Source: Candidatus Leptovillus gracilis
Lineage (GTDB): Bacteria > Chloroflexota > Anaerolineae > Promineifilales > Promineifilaceae
Assembly: GCA_016716065.1 (NCBI GenBank)
Contig: JADJXA010000007.1
Location: forward strand, 62,001-126,000
Direction of reading: 5' to 3'
DNA: 64,000 bases
Made by a program: the position numbers and the translations under genes. This document shows, one piece after another, positions 17,576-28,794 of the stretch. The notes under the pieces are model-generated. The model ran no database searches. It saw only the letters and a list, made by a program, of their open reading frames with translations, and was not told the DNA's origin. Each line of letters opens with the position of its first letter. Position 1 is the stretch's first letter.

Positions 17576-19411
17576 TTAGTTAAGATTTGCCACATGGGGG
17601 GTACGGTGGGACGCCTGCCCGGTTTGAACGCGCCACAAGCCAGCGTAAATGCCATCTTTTTGCCCCACCAGTTCGTCGTGGCGGCCTTGCTCCCGCAGAC
17701 GGCCGTCTGCCAACACAAAGATCACATCGGCATTCCGCACCGTAGACAGGCGGTGGGCAATAACAATGGTTGTGCGCCCCACGGCGATCCGTTCCAGCGA
17801 ACGTTGGATGGCGGCTTCGGTTTCATTGTCTACGGATGAAGTGGCTTCATCCAGCACCAGCACCGGGGGGTCTTTGAGAATGGCGCGGGCGATGGAAACG
17901 CGCTGCCGTTGGCCGCCCGACAGCTTTTGACCCCGCTCGCCGACAATGGTGTCGTAGCCTAGCGGCAGGGCCATGATAAAGTCGTGGGCTTCGGCCAGTT
18001 TGGCGGCGGCGATTATCTGTTCCAGCGGCGCGTCGAACGTGCCGTATGCGATGTTTTCGCGCACAGTCCCATGGAACAAAAAGACGTCCTGGCTGACAAA
18101 GCCGATGGTCTGGCGCAGGTCGGTCAACTGCAAATCGCGCAGGTCATGCCCATCCAGCAAAATGTGGCCGCCGGTCACGTCGTAAAAGCGCAGCAGCAGC
18201 TTCATGAGGGTGCTTTTGCCAGCGCCGGTGGCCCCGACGATGGCCGCCGTTTCGCCGGCCCGGATGTGCAGGGAGAGATTTTTGATGACGGTGGGATAGT
18301 TGGTGGGTACACGGCCGTTGCCGACATCGCCATAAGAAAAAGAGACGTCCGCCAGCACAATTTCGCCGCTCACCTCCGACCGGGGCAGCGACTGCGGCCC
18401 GCTGTTGATGGTAGAAGGCGTATCCAACAAATCCATCACCCGCGTAGTGGAGGCCATCGCCCGCTGGTACAGGTCCAGGGTCTCGCCCAGCCGCGTCAGC
18501 GGCCACAGCAGCCGTTGGGTCATAAACACCAACACGCTGTACGTGCCCACTGCCAGCGCCCCCTCCAGCACCAGCCGGCCGCCAAAGACCATAATGGCGA
18601 TGAAACCGAGCACAATGACCATACGAATCAGGGGCACAAAGGCCGCGCTTAGGCTGATGGCGTCTCGGTTGCGCTGGCGGTATTCGTTGCTCTCCTGCCG
18701 CACGTGCTCCAGTTCATAAGTTTCGGCGGTGAAGCTCTTGATGGTGGCGATGCCGCCTAAATTGTTGGCAAGCTGCCCATTGAGCACACTCACCTGCTCG
18801 CGCACGCGCATGTAACGGGGCGCCAGCCAGCCCTGAAAACGCACCGATCCCCAGATGATCACCGGCATGGGCAGCACAGTCATCCAGGCCACCGAAGGGG
18901 CCGTCGCCATGAAGATGCCGCCGATGACCAAAATGGTGGTGATGAGCTGAATGATCTCGTTGGCCCCGATGTCCAAAAAGCGCTCCAGTTGATTGACATC
19001 GTCGTTAAGGATAGACATGAGGCCACCGCTGCTGCGCTCTTCAAAGAAAGCCATATCCAGGCGTTGTACGTGGTCGTAGGCGTCCAGGCGCAGGTCGTGT
19101 TGGATGGTTTGCGCCAGATTGCGCCACTGCACGGCGTAGAGGTATTGGAAAAGCGATTCTAAGGCCCAGATAACGGCCGTTAACACCCCCAATACCACCA
19201 ACTGAGTCATCACATTCGGGATGCCGGCCCGCGCCAGAAAAGAATCTTGCCGCGCCACCACCACATCCACTGCCATGCCGATCAGGATGGGCGGGGCCAG
19301 ATCAAAAACCTTGTTGAGCGTAGAGAAAACGGTCGCCAGAACAACGGTGCGATGGTAATTATGGGTGTACTGCCATAAGCGGCGTAAGGGGTGGTGTTGC
19401 CTATTTGTCAT
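17576..19411 (-). CDS. ABC transporter, fused permease-ATPase (exporter type)
   Basis: This roughly 611-residue half-transporter has six transmembrane helices (residues about 15-310) followed by a nucleotide-binding domain. Walker A is GATGAGKST, the Q-loop region is IGFVSQDVFLF, the signature is LSGGQRQRVSIARA, Walker B is VLVLDEATSSVD, and the switch His lies in VIAHRLST. All catalytic residues are present, so it should dimerise into an active exporter of the MsbA/lipid-drug type. The substrate is not predictable. The frame is open 20 codons further upstream, but the ATG at 19411 has a GGAAG leader and gives the usual N-terminus. Confidence 0.92.
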   Translation of the reverse strand: MTNRQHHPLRRLWQYTHNYHRTVVLATVFSTLNKVFDLAPPILIGMAVDVVVARQDSFLARAGIPNVMTQLVVLGVLTAVIWALESLFQYLYAVQWRNLAQTIQHDLRLDAYDHVQRLDMAFFEERSSGGLMSILNDDVNQLERFLDIGANEIIQLITTILVIGGIFMATAPSVAWMTVLPMPVIIWGSVRFQGWLAPRYMRVREQVSVLNGQLANNLGGIATIKSFTAETYELEHVRQESNEYRQRNRDAISLSAAFVPLIRMVIVLGFIAIMVFGGRLVLEGALAVGTYSVLVFMTQRLLWPLTRLGETLDLYQRAMASTTRVMDLLDTPSTINSGPQSLPRSEVSGEIVLADVSFSYGDVGNGRVPTNYPTVIKNLSLHIRAGETAAIVGATGAGKSTLMKLLLRFYDVTGGHILLDGHDLRDLQLTDLRQTIGFVSQDVFLFHGTVRENIAYGTFDAPLEQIIAAAKLAEAHDFIMALPLGYDTIVGERGQKLSGGQRQRVSIARAILKDPPVLVLDEATSSVDNETEAAIQRSLERIAVGRTTIVIAHRLSTVRNADVIFVLADGRLREQGRHDELVGQKDGIYAGLWRVQTGQASHRTPHVANLN

Positions 19412-19695
19412 GGTTATCTTCCAGAGGGGTGGCCGGGAGCCACCAATGAATTTGCGGCGATCATACAGCAAACATATTTACTTGCCAGCCCTTACCCGAC
19501 AGCGTTCATTCAGGCGGTTACGATTGGTGACAGACGGCAAGTATAGATGTGACATTTATCCTTTCTTTAGTCCTGGCGAATATGAGACAATGCCCGCGAT
19601 TTGGCGATTTACAATACCTCCACGCATACAAAAATATATCTGTGGGGGCAAGCAGGGCTGCGACAAATGCCGTAGTTCTTCCCAGGAGGTTACAT

Positions 19696-22344
<2,649 letters not shown>

Positions 22345-22361
22345 AAACTTTCCGGTAAATG

Positions 22362-22403
22362 AAAAGCCGGGCAGCGCTTCAATGGCGCTGCCCGGCTTTT
22401 TTA
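22362..22403 (+). terminator. Intrinsic terminator of hppA
   Basis: AAAAGCCGGGCAGCGC pairs perfectly with GCGCTGCCCGGCTTTT, followed by a T run. Confidence 0.95.
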
Positions 22404-22716
22404 TTTGGCTAATTGGTTTACTTGTGAAACACACCCATTGCGGGGGGCGAGAGCGTGAAAAAGATTTTGCGGCGGCAGCGCGAAAATTGCCGAGCGCGGA
22501 GTTGCGATGCGCTTGTTTGTCCGCTAGACTTTCAGAGATACAGGGGCAGAAGCTAACGGCCGTACACCGCAGTCCGTATACCGTTTTCCGTTGGCATTTG
22601 CCAGAGTTAGCAGCCTACGGCATACGGATTACGAATTACGAATTACGGTTTACGCAATACGGGATAATGAAACGCATCCTTTGGTAAAGCCCACTACATT
22701 CTTAAGGGATCAACTT
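22404..22716. repeat. Intergenic spacer with paired heptamer array
   Basis: No gene is seen in this 313-base spacer. Its right half contains a 7-base-period array in two inverted arms: three units of the TCCGTAT/ACCGTTT type at 22573-22593 and six units of the ATTACGA/ATTACGG type at 22621-22662. The arms can pair into a hairpin. One ACGGCCGT octamer is also present. Confidence 0.7.
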
Positions 22717-23550
22717 GTGGCACATATCATTCCATTTCATGATTTTGGCGGCGATGGGCCAATTCTGCATTTTGCCCACGCGAACGCCTACCCGCCGGCC
22801 AGTTACCAGCAGTTTATCGCCCCTTTTCTGCGCCATTACCACGTGCAAGCTGTTCAGCATCGCCCGTTGTGGCCCGGCAGCGACCCGGCCGATCTACAGG
22901 GCGATTGGCAGATCATTGCCGATGACCTGATTGATTTTTTTGACCAACAAGGGTTGGAAGATGTGGTGGGCGTGGGGCATTCGCTGGGGGCGGTGGCCAC
23001 GCTGTACGCGGCGGTGAAACGGCCGTCGCTCTTCCGCGCCCTCATTCTCATCGAACCGGTCTTTTTGCCGCCCCACATTTTGCAGCTTGCCGCCGCGCAC
23101 CCGGAACAGTCTGCCCTTATGCCGTTGGTGCAAAGCGCTGTTCACCGCCGCCGCCGTTGGCCCAACCGCCAGGACGCCTTCGACCGCTTCCGCAGCAAAA
23201 GCATCTTTGCCCGCTGGTCTGATGAGGCTTTGTGGGATTATGTAAATTTTGCGCTGCGGCAAAATGAGGATGCCGTGTCGCTGATTTTTCCACCGGAGTG
23301 GGAGGCGCGCATTTACGCCACACCGCCGCAAGCCGTCTGGGACGCCCTACCCCAGATACAGCAGCCCACTCTGGGTCTGCGCGCCGCCGAGACGGATACC
23401 ATCACCCCGGAAACGTGGCAATTGTGGCAAGAAAGACAGCCCCAGGCCACCTTTGTGCAGCTTGAAGAGGTGGGGCATCTGTTGACGATGGAACGGCCGT
23501 CTCTCGTCGCCGAAACTATCTTGAATTGGCTTTCTGGGGAAGTTGGTTAG
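22717..23550 (+). CDS. Alpha/beta-hydrolase fold protein
   Basis: This 277-residue hydrolase starts at a GTG with AAGGGA seven bases upstream. The N-terminus DGPILHFAHANAYPPASYQQF supplies the oxyanion-hole strand. The nucleophile elbow is GVGHSLGAVA (Ser near residue 91), an acidic residue is plausible in LRAAETDTITPE, and the catalytic His is in EVGHLLTMERP. A cap domain lies between about residues 130 and 210. The substrate is unknown; esterase, lipase or haloperoxidase-like activity is possible. The frame stays open 42 codons upstream through a repeat array, and that part should not be included. The following transporter gene starts 66 bases downstream, across an inverted repeat. Confidence 0.85.
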   Translation: MAHIIPFHDFGGDGPILHFAHANAYPPASYQQFIAPFLRHYHVQAVQHRPLWPGSDPADLQGDWQIIADDLIDFFDQQGLEDVVGVGHSLGAVATLYAAVKRPSLFRALILIEPVFLPPHILQLAAAHPEQSALMPLVQSAVHRRRRWPNRQDAFDRFRSKSIFARWSDEALWDYVNFALRQNEDAVSLIFPPEWEARIYATPPQAVWDALPQIQQPTLGLRAAETDTITPETWQLWQERQPQATFVQLEEVGHLLTMERPSLVAETILNWLSGEVG

Positions 23551-23588
23551 TTGGTTGGTGGGTTGATCTTCTCACCACCAACCAACTA
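23548..23588 (+). repeat. Inverted repeat at the hydrolase-transporter junction
   Basis: TAGTTGGTTGGTGG (which contains the hydrolase stop codon) pairs perfectly with CCACCAACCAACTA 13 bases downstream. No T run follows, so it may be an mRNA-stabilising hairpin or a weak terminator. It belongs to the same class of TAGTTGG-type arrays as those at 51.4 and 54.2 kb. Confidence 0.7.
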
Positions 23589-23615
23589 TCAAAGCAACCG
23601 CCTTGTGCCTCACCT

Positions 23616-24485
23616 ATGCCTGCCAAACCCACTTCCGGCGCACTGCTGGTGCTGACTGCCTCCGTTTTGTGGGGCACAACCGGCACGGCGCAAACCTTTG
23701 CTCCGCCTGGCGTGTCGCCAATGGCTGTTGGAGCCGCCCGCATGGTGATTGGCGGTTTGGCGCTGGTTTTGTGGGCGCTGGTGAAGGGTGGCTGGCGCGG
23801 CGGCCCGCGCTGGCCCGTTTTGCCTACGCTCCTGGCAACGCTCGGTGTGGCCGCGTATCAACTGTTGTTTTTTGCCGGCGTCGCCCGCACCGGCGTGGCC
23901 GTGGGAACGATTGTGGGCATTGGCAGTTCGCCCATCCTGTCCGGTCTGCTGACCTGGCTAATCTGGCGGCAGTGGCCGGGGGCGCGTTGGTTGGCGGCCA
24001 CCGGGCTGGCGCTCCTCGGCTGCACGCTGCTGGTTTTGTCCGGTGGAGGCAATGTACAGGTGAACGTCTGGGGCATATGCCTGGCGCTGGGGGCCGGGTT
24101 GTCTTATGCGATTTTTACGATGGCGGGCAAAATTTTGCTGGCAGAACGGCCGTCACACAGCGTAACCGGGGTTGTGTTTGGCCTGGGGGCGCTGCTGCTG
24201 CTGCCCTTATGGTGGCGGCTGGACATGGGCTGGTTGGCCGAGCCACGCGGCATCCTGGTAGGATTGCACCTGGGCGTGGTGACCATGGCTGTGGCTTATC
24301 TGCTGTTTACTCACGGGCTGCGGCGGGTGTCGGCGGCAACGGCCGTCAGCCTGACCCTGGCTGAACCACTTACCGCCGGGCTGGCAGGCATTTTTGTGGT
24401 GGGCGAGCAGTTGGGGCCGGCTGCCTGGTTGGGTATGGGTGTGCTGCTTGCCGGGCTGCTGGTGCTGACATGGCAGGGAAGGTGA
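23616..24485 (+). CDS. EamA/DMT-family transporter
   Basis: This 289-residue protein has ten hydrophobic helices arranged as two EamA repeats. Repeat one contains ASVLWGTTGTAQTFAPPGVSP, and repeat two starts near GICLALGAGLSYAIFTMAGK and ends SLTLAEPLTAGLAGIFVVGE. Members of the drug/metabolite transporter superfamily export amino acids, nucleosides or other small metabolites; the substrate cannot be read here. The ATG at 23616 gives a compact N-terminus. The 30-codon upstream extension of the frame runs through the inverted repeat and is rejected. It is probably co-transcribed with the hydrolase. Confidence 0.88.
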   Translation: MPAKPTSGALLVLTASVLWGTTGTAQTFAPPGVSPMAVGAARMVIGGLALVLWALVKGGWRGGPRWPVLPTLLATLGVAAYQLLFFAGVARTGVAVGTIVGIGSSPILSGLLTWLIWRQWPGARWLAATGLALLGCTLLVLSGGGNVQVNVWGICLALGAGLSYAIFTMAGKILLAERPSHSVTGVVFGLGALLLLPLWWRLDMGWLAEPRGILVGLHLGVVTMAVAYLLFTHGLRRVSAATAVSLTLAEPLTAGLAGIFVVGEQLGPAAWLGMGVLLAGLLVLTWQGR

Positions 24486-24530
24486 ACGGCCGTGAGCCGT
24501 TGCCCAAAGATGGTTTCCAGAAATAACCAT

Positions 24531-24563
24531 CACTGAACAGTGAACAGTGTACACTGTACACTG
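24531..24563 (+). repeat. Short self-complementary heptamer array
   Basis: Five 7-base units (ACTGAAC, AGTGAAC, AGTGTAC, ACTGTAC, ACTGCGT) form a largely palindromic block centred on AGTGTACACT, between the EamA transporter and the GbsR-like gene. Confidence 0.75.
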
Positions 24564-24604
24564 CGTATCATTCACATCAGCTTTACAAGCAAAGGATGGC
24601 TTGC

Positions 24605-25141
24605 ATGAGTGAACCATTGACCGAAGCCAGAGAGCATTTTGTCCAGGGGATGGGGCGTCTAACACAATTTTGGGGGTTTCCCGAAGGGATGGGGAGAATG
24701 TACGGCGTTGTTTATCTCGCCCCAGAGCCGATTTCACTAGATCAACTGGCGCAGCAGGTTGGGGGCAGCCCAGATTTGCTGCGCGCCAACGTGGAGCTGC
24801 TGGAACACCTGGGCATGATTCACGGGCAAATACAAGATGACGACGGCCGTACCCGTTACCTGCCGGAGACTGATTTTTGGAAAGTGGTCCGCACGCTGCT
24901 CAAAGAGCGCGAGCACAACGAGCTGGGGCAGGCCCTGCACGCGGTTGGCGAAAGTTTGGCAGCGGTAACGGCCGTAAAAACAACCAACCCCACCGACGAA
25001 TTGGCCGCATTGTATGAAACACGGTTGCAGACCATGAAAACATTTGTTGATTCGCTGGACAATCTGATCGGGATGCTTATTTCCCTGGATGAAATGCGCC
25101 TGAATGCTCTGTCGCGCTTTTTTACCAACAGTAAGAAGTAG
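24605..25141 (+). CDS. GbsR/MarR-type transcriptional regulator
   Basis: This 178-residue protein fits the GbsR family of winged-helix regulators: the N-terminal helix FVQGMGRLTQFWGFPEGMGRMYGVVYLAPEP is the family hallmark, followed by the wHTH (ISLDQLAQQVGGSPDLLRANVELLEHLGMI) and a C-terminal helical dimerisation region. Family members repress genes for osmolyte or other transport in response to a ligand. The ATG at 24605 is used because AAAGGAT precedes it at good spacing; an ATG three codons earlier overlaps that site. It lies 74 bases upstream of cdaA, which has its own -10-like TATAAT. Confidence 0.85.
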   Translation: MSEPLTEAREHFVQGMGRLTQFWGFPEGMGRMYGVVYLAPEPISLDQLAQQVGGSPDLLRANVELLEHLGMIHGQIQDDDGRTRYLPETDFWKVVRTLLKEREHNELGQALHAVGESLAAVTAVKTTNPTDELAALYETRLQTMKTFVDSLDNLIGMLISLDEMRLNALSRFFTNSKK

Positions 25142-25183
25142 GCTCCAGGCCAAACACAGACAGACGCCAGAGAGGGATTGGGG

Positions 25184-25189
25184 TATAAT
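25184..25189 (+). promoter_or_regulatory. -10 element upstream of cdaA
   Basis: A perfect TATAAT lies 25 bases before the cdaA GTG, with no clear -35. It suggests a promoter for the cdaA-cdaR-der transcript independent of the regulator gene. Confidence 0.5.
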
Positions 25190-25214
25190 TTGGGGCATCA
25201 ATAGGGAGAATGCG

Positions 25215-26018
25215 GTGTTCAACAACCTCTTCAACTATCAAAGCGCCATTACCTGGCTGGACGTACTCGACATCTTGTTGGTGACGTTTATGATCTACAG
25301 CATTTTTATGCTGATACGTGGCACGCGCGCCGTTCAGGTGCTGCGTGGGTTTGTCGTCTTGGCGCTTGTATTTTGGTTGTTGGCGCGCACGGTTGAACTG
25401 CCCGCTTTTAGTTCCCTGATCACCAATACCACGTTGCCCCTGCTGCTCGTTTCTATCCCGGTTATTTTTCAGCCGGAGATTCGCCGCGCTCTGGAACAGG
25501 TGGGGCGCAGCGGCAGTGTGCTGCGTTTGCTGCGCCGTAACGAGGCAAACCCGATTGTCATTGCCGTGAAGGACGCCTGTTTGCGTCTTTCACAGCGCCG
25601 TCATGGCGCGTTGATCGTGTTTGAACGGGATACCGGGTTGCAAGAATATATTGACACGGGTATATTGCTCGATTCGGAAGCCTCGCCGGAACTCCTATTG
25701 ACCATTTTTAATAAAAACACCGAGCTGCATGATGGCGCGGTGATCATCCGTGGTGACCGGTTGGCGGCGGCGGCCTGCGTGATGCCCTTGTCTACCAGCA
25801 GCCTGTCGGACAGGCAAATGGGGCTGCGCCATCGGGCGGCGCTGGGTATCAGCGAGGTGAGTGACGCGGTGGCCCTGGTGGTGTCTGAAGAAACAGGACA
25901 GGTGTCTATTGCCCATAACGGCCGTATCATTCGTCGCCAGGATCCTTCCCGTTTGGATGAAATCCTGAATGCCTTTTTGCAAAACCGCCAAAAACAAGGA
26001 CGAGGGAGCGCTTTGTGA
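25215..26018 (+). CDS. cdaA: Diadenylate cyclase CdaA
   Basis: CdaA makes the second messenger c-di-AMP from two ATP at the inner face of the membrane. The protein has 267 residues from a GTG with GGGAGAA upstream. Three N-terminal transmembrane helices (residues about 10-85) are followed by the DAC domain. The two signature motifs are intact: LHDGAVIIR (DGA) and LRHRAALGISE (RHR). The length and layout are typical. The next gene overlaps its stop by four bases (GTGA) and encodes a YbbR-domain protein, matching the conserved cdaA-cdaR pair in which CdaR modulates the cyclase. Confidence 0.95.
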   Translation: MFNNLFNYQSAITWLDVLDILLVTFMIYSIFMLIRGTRAVQVLRGFVVLALVFWLLARTVELPAFSSLITNTTLPLLLVSIPVIFQPEIRRALEQVGRSGSVLRLLRRNEANPIVIAVKDACLRLSQRRHGALIVFERDTGLQEYIDTGILLDSEASPELLLTIFNKNTELHDGAVIIRGDRLAAAACVMPLSTSSLSDRQMGLRHRAALGISEVSDAVALVVSEETGQVSIAHNGRIIRRQDPSRLDEILNAFLQNRQKQGRGSAL

Positions 26019-27406
26019 GCATCATCCGCAACCTCTTCTCCAATTTTCTCACCTTCTTGCTCTCGCTGATGTTGGCTGTACTCATCTGGCTGAACGCCTC
26101 CCAGGCCAACGACCCCCTACGCCTGCGCTCTTTTCAAATTCCTATTGAGTTTATCGGTCAGTTAGAGAACAGCACGCTCACGTCGTCGGATGAAAATGTG
26201 GTAATCATTGTCGAAGCGCGCTCCTCGGTATTGAACCAGTTAACGGCAGCCGATTTTACGGCCGTTGTAGACCTGAGCCAGATTGATCTGGGGGAAGACA
26301 CATCCGTTGAGGTCGAAGTGCAGCCTAGGGGACGCGGCAGCACCATCACCTCCTCGTCGCCCGGCCAAATCAGTGTGCGGTTGGAGCAGCTCGTCAGCCG
26401 TAATGTGCCGGTGGTCTTAGACATTCGCGGCAGCGTGGCGCGCGGCCATACCCAGGGCACGCCGTTGGTAGACCCGGAAACCATTGTCATTGTTGGCACA
26501 GAAGCGCAGGTAGAACGATTCGGCTCAGCCCGCGTCACCGTATTTCTAAACAACGTTGTCGAAACAGTCAGCACCTCAGCCTCACCCATTTTTTATGATC
26601 GTCAGGGGCGGGTGTCCGGCACCAGCGCCCTGAAAAGCGTCAGTCATGAGGAAGTCCGCGTGACCATTCCCGTGGAAGAATCGGCCGACTTTGCCGAAAA
26701 GTTTATTGAAGTCAACTGGAGCGGCACGCCGGCCGATGGCTACCGTCTGTTGGGCATTAACGTCTTTCCGCCCAGCGTCCTGGTGCAAGGCCTCCCTACC
26801 CGGCTCAGCCAAATCACCCAAATCAGCACCGAACCGATTGATATTACCGGGCTAACGGGAACCTTTACCCAAACAGTCACGCTGGCGCTGCCAGCGGGAA
26901 TTAGCCTGGATGAAGTGCAGGTTGTATCTGTCGTTGTGGAAATTGAACCTATCTTTACCACCAGCGTGTACAATCGCCCGATAGAAGTGATAGGGTTGAG
27001 CCGTGACTTGACGGCCGCGTTAAAACCAGACCAGGTGCGAGTCGTTTTGTTTGGACCTCTTCCGGTGTTAGACTCTCTGTCCGAAGACGAGGTTCGGGTG
27101 ACTGTTGACGTTTTTGGTTTGACGGCCGGTACATATAATCTGGAGCCAGACGTTGACCTGCCAGAACGCGGGATTGAACTGCGGTCGGTGCAGCCGCCAC
27201 TCGTCACGGTCAGCATTACAGCTAACATCACCGATACCCAGACCAACAGCTTCAAACCTACCCCGTCAACGTCCAGGACGATACGGCCGTCTCTCTTATC
27301 CCCATCTACCCAATACCCGGCGCGTGGTCTGGTCTGGTCGGCAACGGCCGTGCCCCATTTCTGCCTGCTGCCAAAAGAAGAAAACCTATGCCTGATAAAT
27401 CATTAG
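26015..27406 (+). CDS. cdaR: YbbR-domain protein, CdaR-like regulator of CdaA
   Basis: This 463-residue protein has a single N-terminal membrane anchor (FLTFLLSLMLAVLIWLNAS) followed by extracytoplasmic YbbR repeats. The repeats are recognisable by recurring blocks such as VPVVLDIRGSVARGHTQG, KFIEVNWSGTPADGY and YNRPIEVIGL, perhaps four copies between residues 40 and 410. It should act with CdaA. The last roughly 45 residues (from about ITDTQTN) look low-complexity and unlike the rest. In this stretch the der reading frame also stays open upstream of its ATG, so the exact C-terminus is uncertain. The start is the GTG at 26015 with GAGGGAG upstream. Confidence 0.88.
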   Translation: MSIIRNLFSNFLTFLLSLMLAVLIWLNASQANDPLRLRSFQIPIEFIGQLENSTLTSSDENVVIIVEARSSVLNQLTAADFTAVVDLSQIDLGEDTSVEVEVQPRGRGSTITSSSPGQISVRLEQLVSRNVPVVLDIRGSVARGHTQGTPLVDPETIVIVGTEAQVERFGSARVTVFLNNVVETVSTSASPIFYDRQGRVSGTSALKSVSHEEVRVTIPVEESADFAEKFIEVNWSGTPADGYRLLGINVFPPSVLVQGLPTRLSQITQISTEPIDITGLTGTFTQTVTLALPAGISLDEVQVVSVVVEIEPIFTTSVYNRPIEVIGLSRDLTAALKPDQVRVVLFGPLPVLDSLSEDEVRVTVDVFGLTAGTYNLEPDVDLPERGIELRSVQPPLVTVSITANITDTQTNSFKPTPSTSRTIRPSLLSPSTQYPARGLVWSATAVPHFCLLPKEENLCLINH

Positions 27407-28755
27407 TTGCCCTGGTTGGCCGCCCCAACGCGGGCAAGTCTACCCTCTTTAATCGTATCGTCGGTCGTCGTCTGGCCGTCGTTTCTGAAGTGCCCGGCAC
27501 CACCCGCGACCGGCTCTATGCCGATGCCGAATGGACCGGCATCAACTTCACCGTCATAGATACCGGCGGCATTGAAGTGACCGACGGTTGGAACACGGAA
27601 CCCCTTTCCGAAGATTCTGAACAATTCTTGCCCCTCATCCGCCAACAAGCGGCCGTTGCCATCCAAGACGCCGATGTGATTGTCCAGGTTGTAGATGGCC
27701 AGAGCGGCATCACCGCCGCCGACCGCGAAGTGGCCGACATCCTGCGCCAATCGAAAAAGCCGATCATCATCGCCGCCAACAAACTAGAGTCCAGCAAACT
27801 GTGGGATGACGCCTACGAATTCTACGAACTGGCCCTGGGCGAAGTGTTTGCCGTGTCGGCCCTGCACGGCGCCGGGACCGGCGATCTGTTAGACGCCATC
27901 GTCGCCGCGCTGCCCAACCAATTGGAAGAGGAAGACGAGGACGACGACAGCATCAAAATCGCCATCCTCGGCAAACCCAATGCCGGTAAATCTACCTTGT
28001 TAAACAAGTTGATCGGCGAAGAGCGGTCCATTGTCAGCCCTATTCCCGGCACCACCCGCGATGCCATAGACAGCCATCTCACCTGGCAGGGACAGCCATT
28101 TACCCTGATAGATACGGCCGGCATCCGGCGGCGCGGCAAAATTGAACCCGGCGTAGAAAAATACAGCGTCCTGCGCTCCATCAAAGCGCTGAAACGGGCC
28201 GACGTGGCCCTGCTGCTCATAGACGCCGAAGCGGGCATCACTTCTCAGGATACCCATATTGCCGGTATGTTGAAGGAAGAAATGAACGGCGTGATCATTT
28301 TGGTGAATAAATGGGACGCCCTGGATAAAGACGCCTATACCATCTACGAATTTGAAAAAGTGCTGCGCGAAGAGTTGAAGTTTATCCCTTACGCGCCGGT
28401 CATCTATATTTCGGCCAAAACCGGGCAGCGGGTGAACAAGATTTTGCCTAAAGTGTTGGAAGTGCACGAGATGCGCCATCAACGCATCCCTACGGCCGAT
28501 TTAAACCGGTGGATGCGGGAAGTAACCACCCAACATCCGCCGCCCAGCAGCGGTGGCCGGCGGGTGAAGTTTTTCTATACGACGCAGGCCAGCGTGGCCC
28601 CGCCCACCATTATTTTGTTTGTCAACAAGCCGGAGTGGGTGCATTTTAGTTATGAGCGCTATCTGGAAAACCGCCTGCGCGAACTGTATCCCTTTGAAGG
28701 CACGCCGCTGCGCCTGATCTACCGCGCACGCAGCGAAGACCGCTTTGGCAAATGA
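27388..28755 (+). CDS. der: Ribosome-associated GTPase Der (EngA)
   Basis: Der has two tandem GTPase domains and assists 50S ribosomal subunit assembly. The 455-residue protein shows G1 motifs GRPNAGKST (residues 11-19) and GKPNAGKST (about 195-203), each with its DTGG/DTAG G3 and NKxE/NKWD G4 motifs. The C-terminal KH-like domain ends PFEGTPLRLIYRARS. The length is normal. The ATG at 27388 lies inside the 3' end of cdaR (19-base overlap) after AAAAGAAG, so translation is probably coupled to the c-di-AMP genes. The stop runs straight into a CGATTGA heptamer array. Confidence 0.97.
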   Translation: MPDKSLVALVGRPNAGKSTLFNRIVGRRLAVVSEVPGTTRDRLYADAEWTGINFTVIDTGGIEVTDGWNTEPLSEDSEQFLPLIRQQAAVAIQDADVIVQVVDGQSGITAADREVADILRQSKKPIIIAANKLESSKLWDDAYEFYELALGEVFAVSALHGAGTGDLLDAIVAALPNQLEEEDEDDDSIKIAILGKPNAGKSTLLNKLIGEERSIVSPIPGTTRDAIDSHLTWQGQPFTLIDTAGIRRRGKIEPGVEKYSVLRSIKALKRADVALLLIDAEAGITSQDTHIAGMLKEEMNGVIILVNKWDALDKDAYTIYEFEKVLREELKFIPYAPVIYISAKTGQRVNKILPKVLEVHEMRHQRIPTADLNRWMREVTTQHPPPSSGGRRVKFFYTTQASVAPPTIILFVNKPEWVHFSYERYLENRLRELYPFEGTPLRLIYRARSEDRFGK

Positions 28756-28783
28756 TGATTGGCGATTGACGATTGACGATTGA
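28756..28783 (+). repeat. Heptamer tandem array (CGATTGA)
   Basis: One TGATTGG unit is followed by three perfect CGATTGA units between der and the methyltransferase gene. The complementary unit TCAATCG occurs in the array at 52598-52625. Confidence 0.8.
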
Positions 28784-28794
28784 AAAGGTAACTT

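Noticed and set aside
27200..27406. Frameshift fusing cdaR to der
   Set aside because: The der frame stays open upstream of its ATG and reads fairly protein-like, but der begins at a standard conserved N-terminus and a cdaR-der fusion is not expected. The odd cdaR tail is noted only as uncertain.
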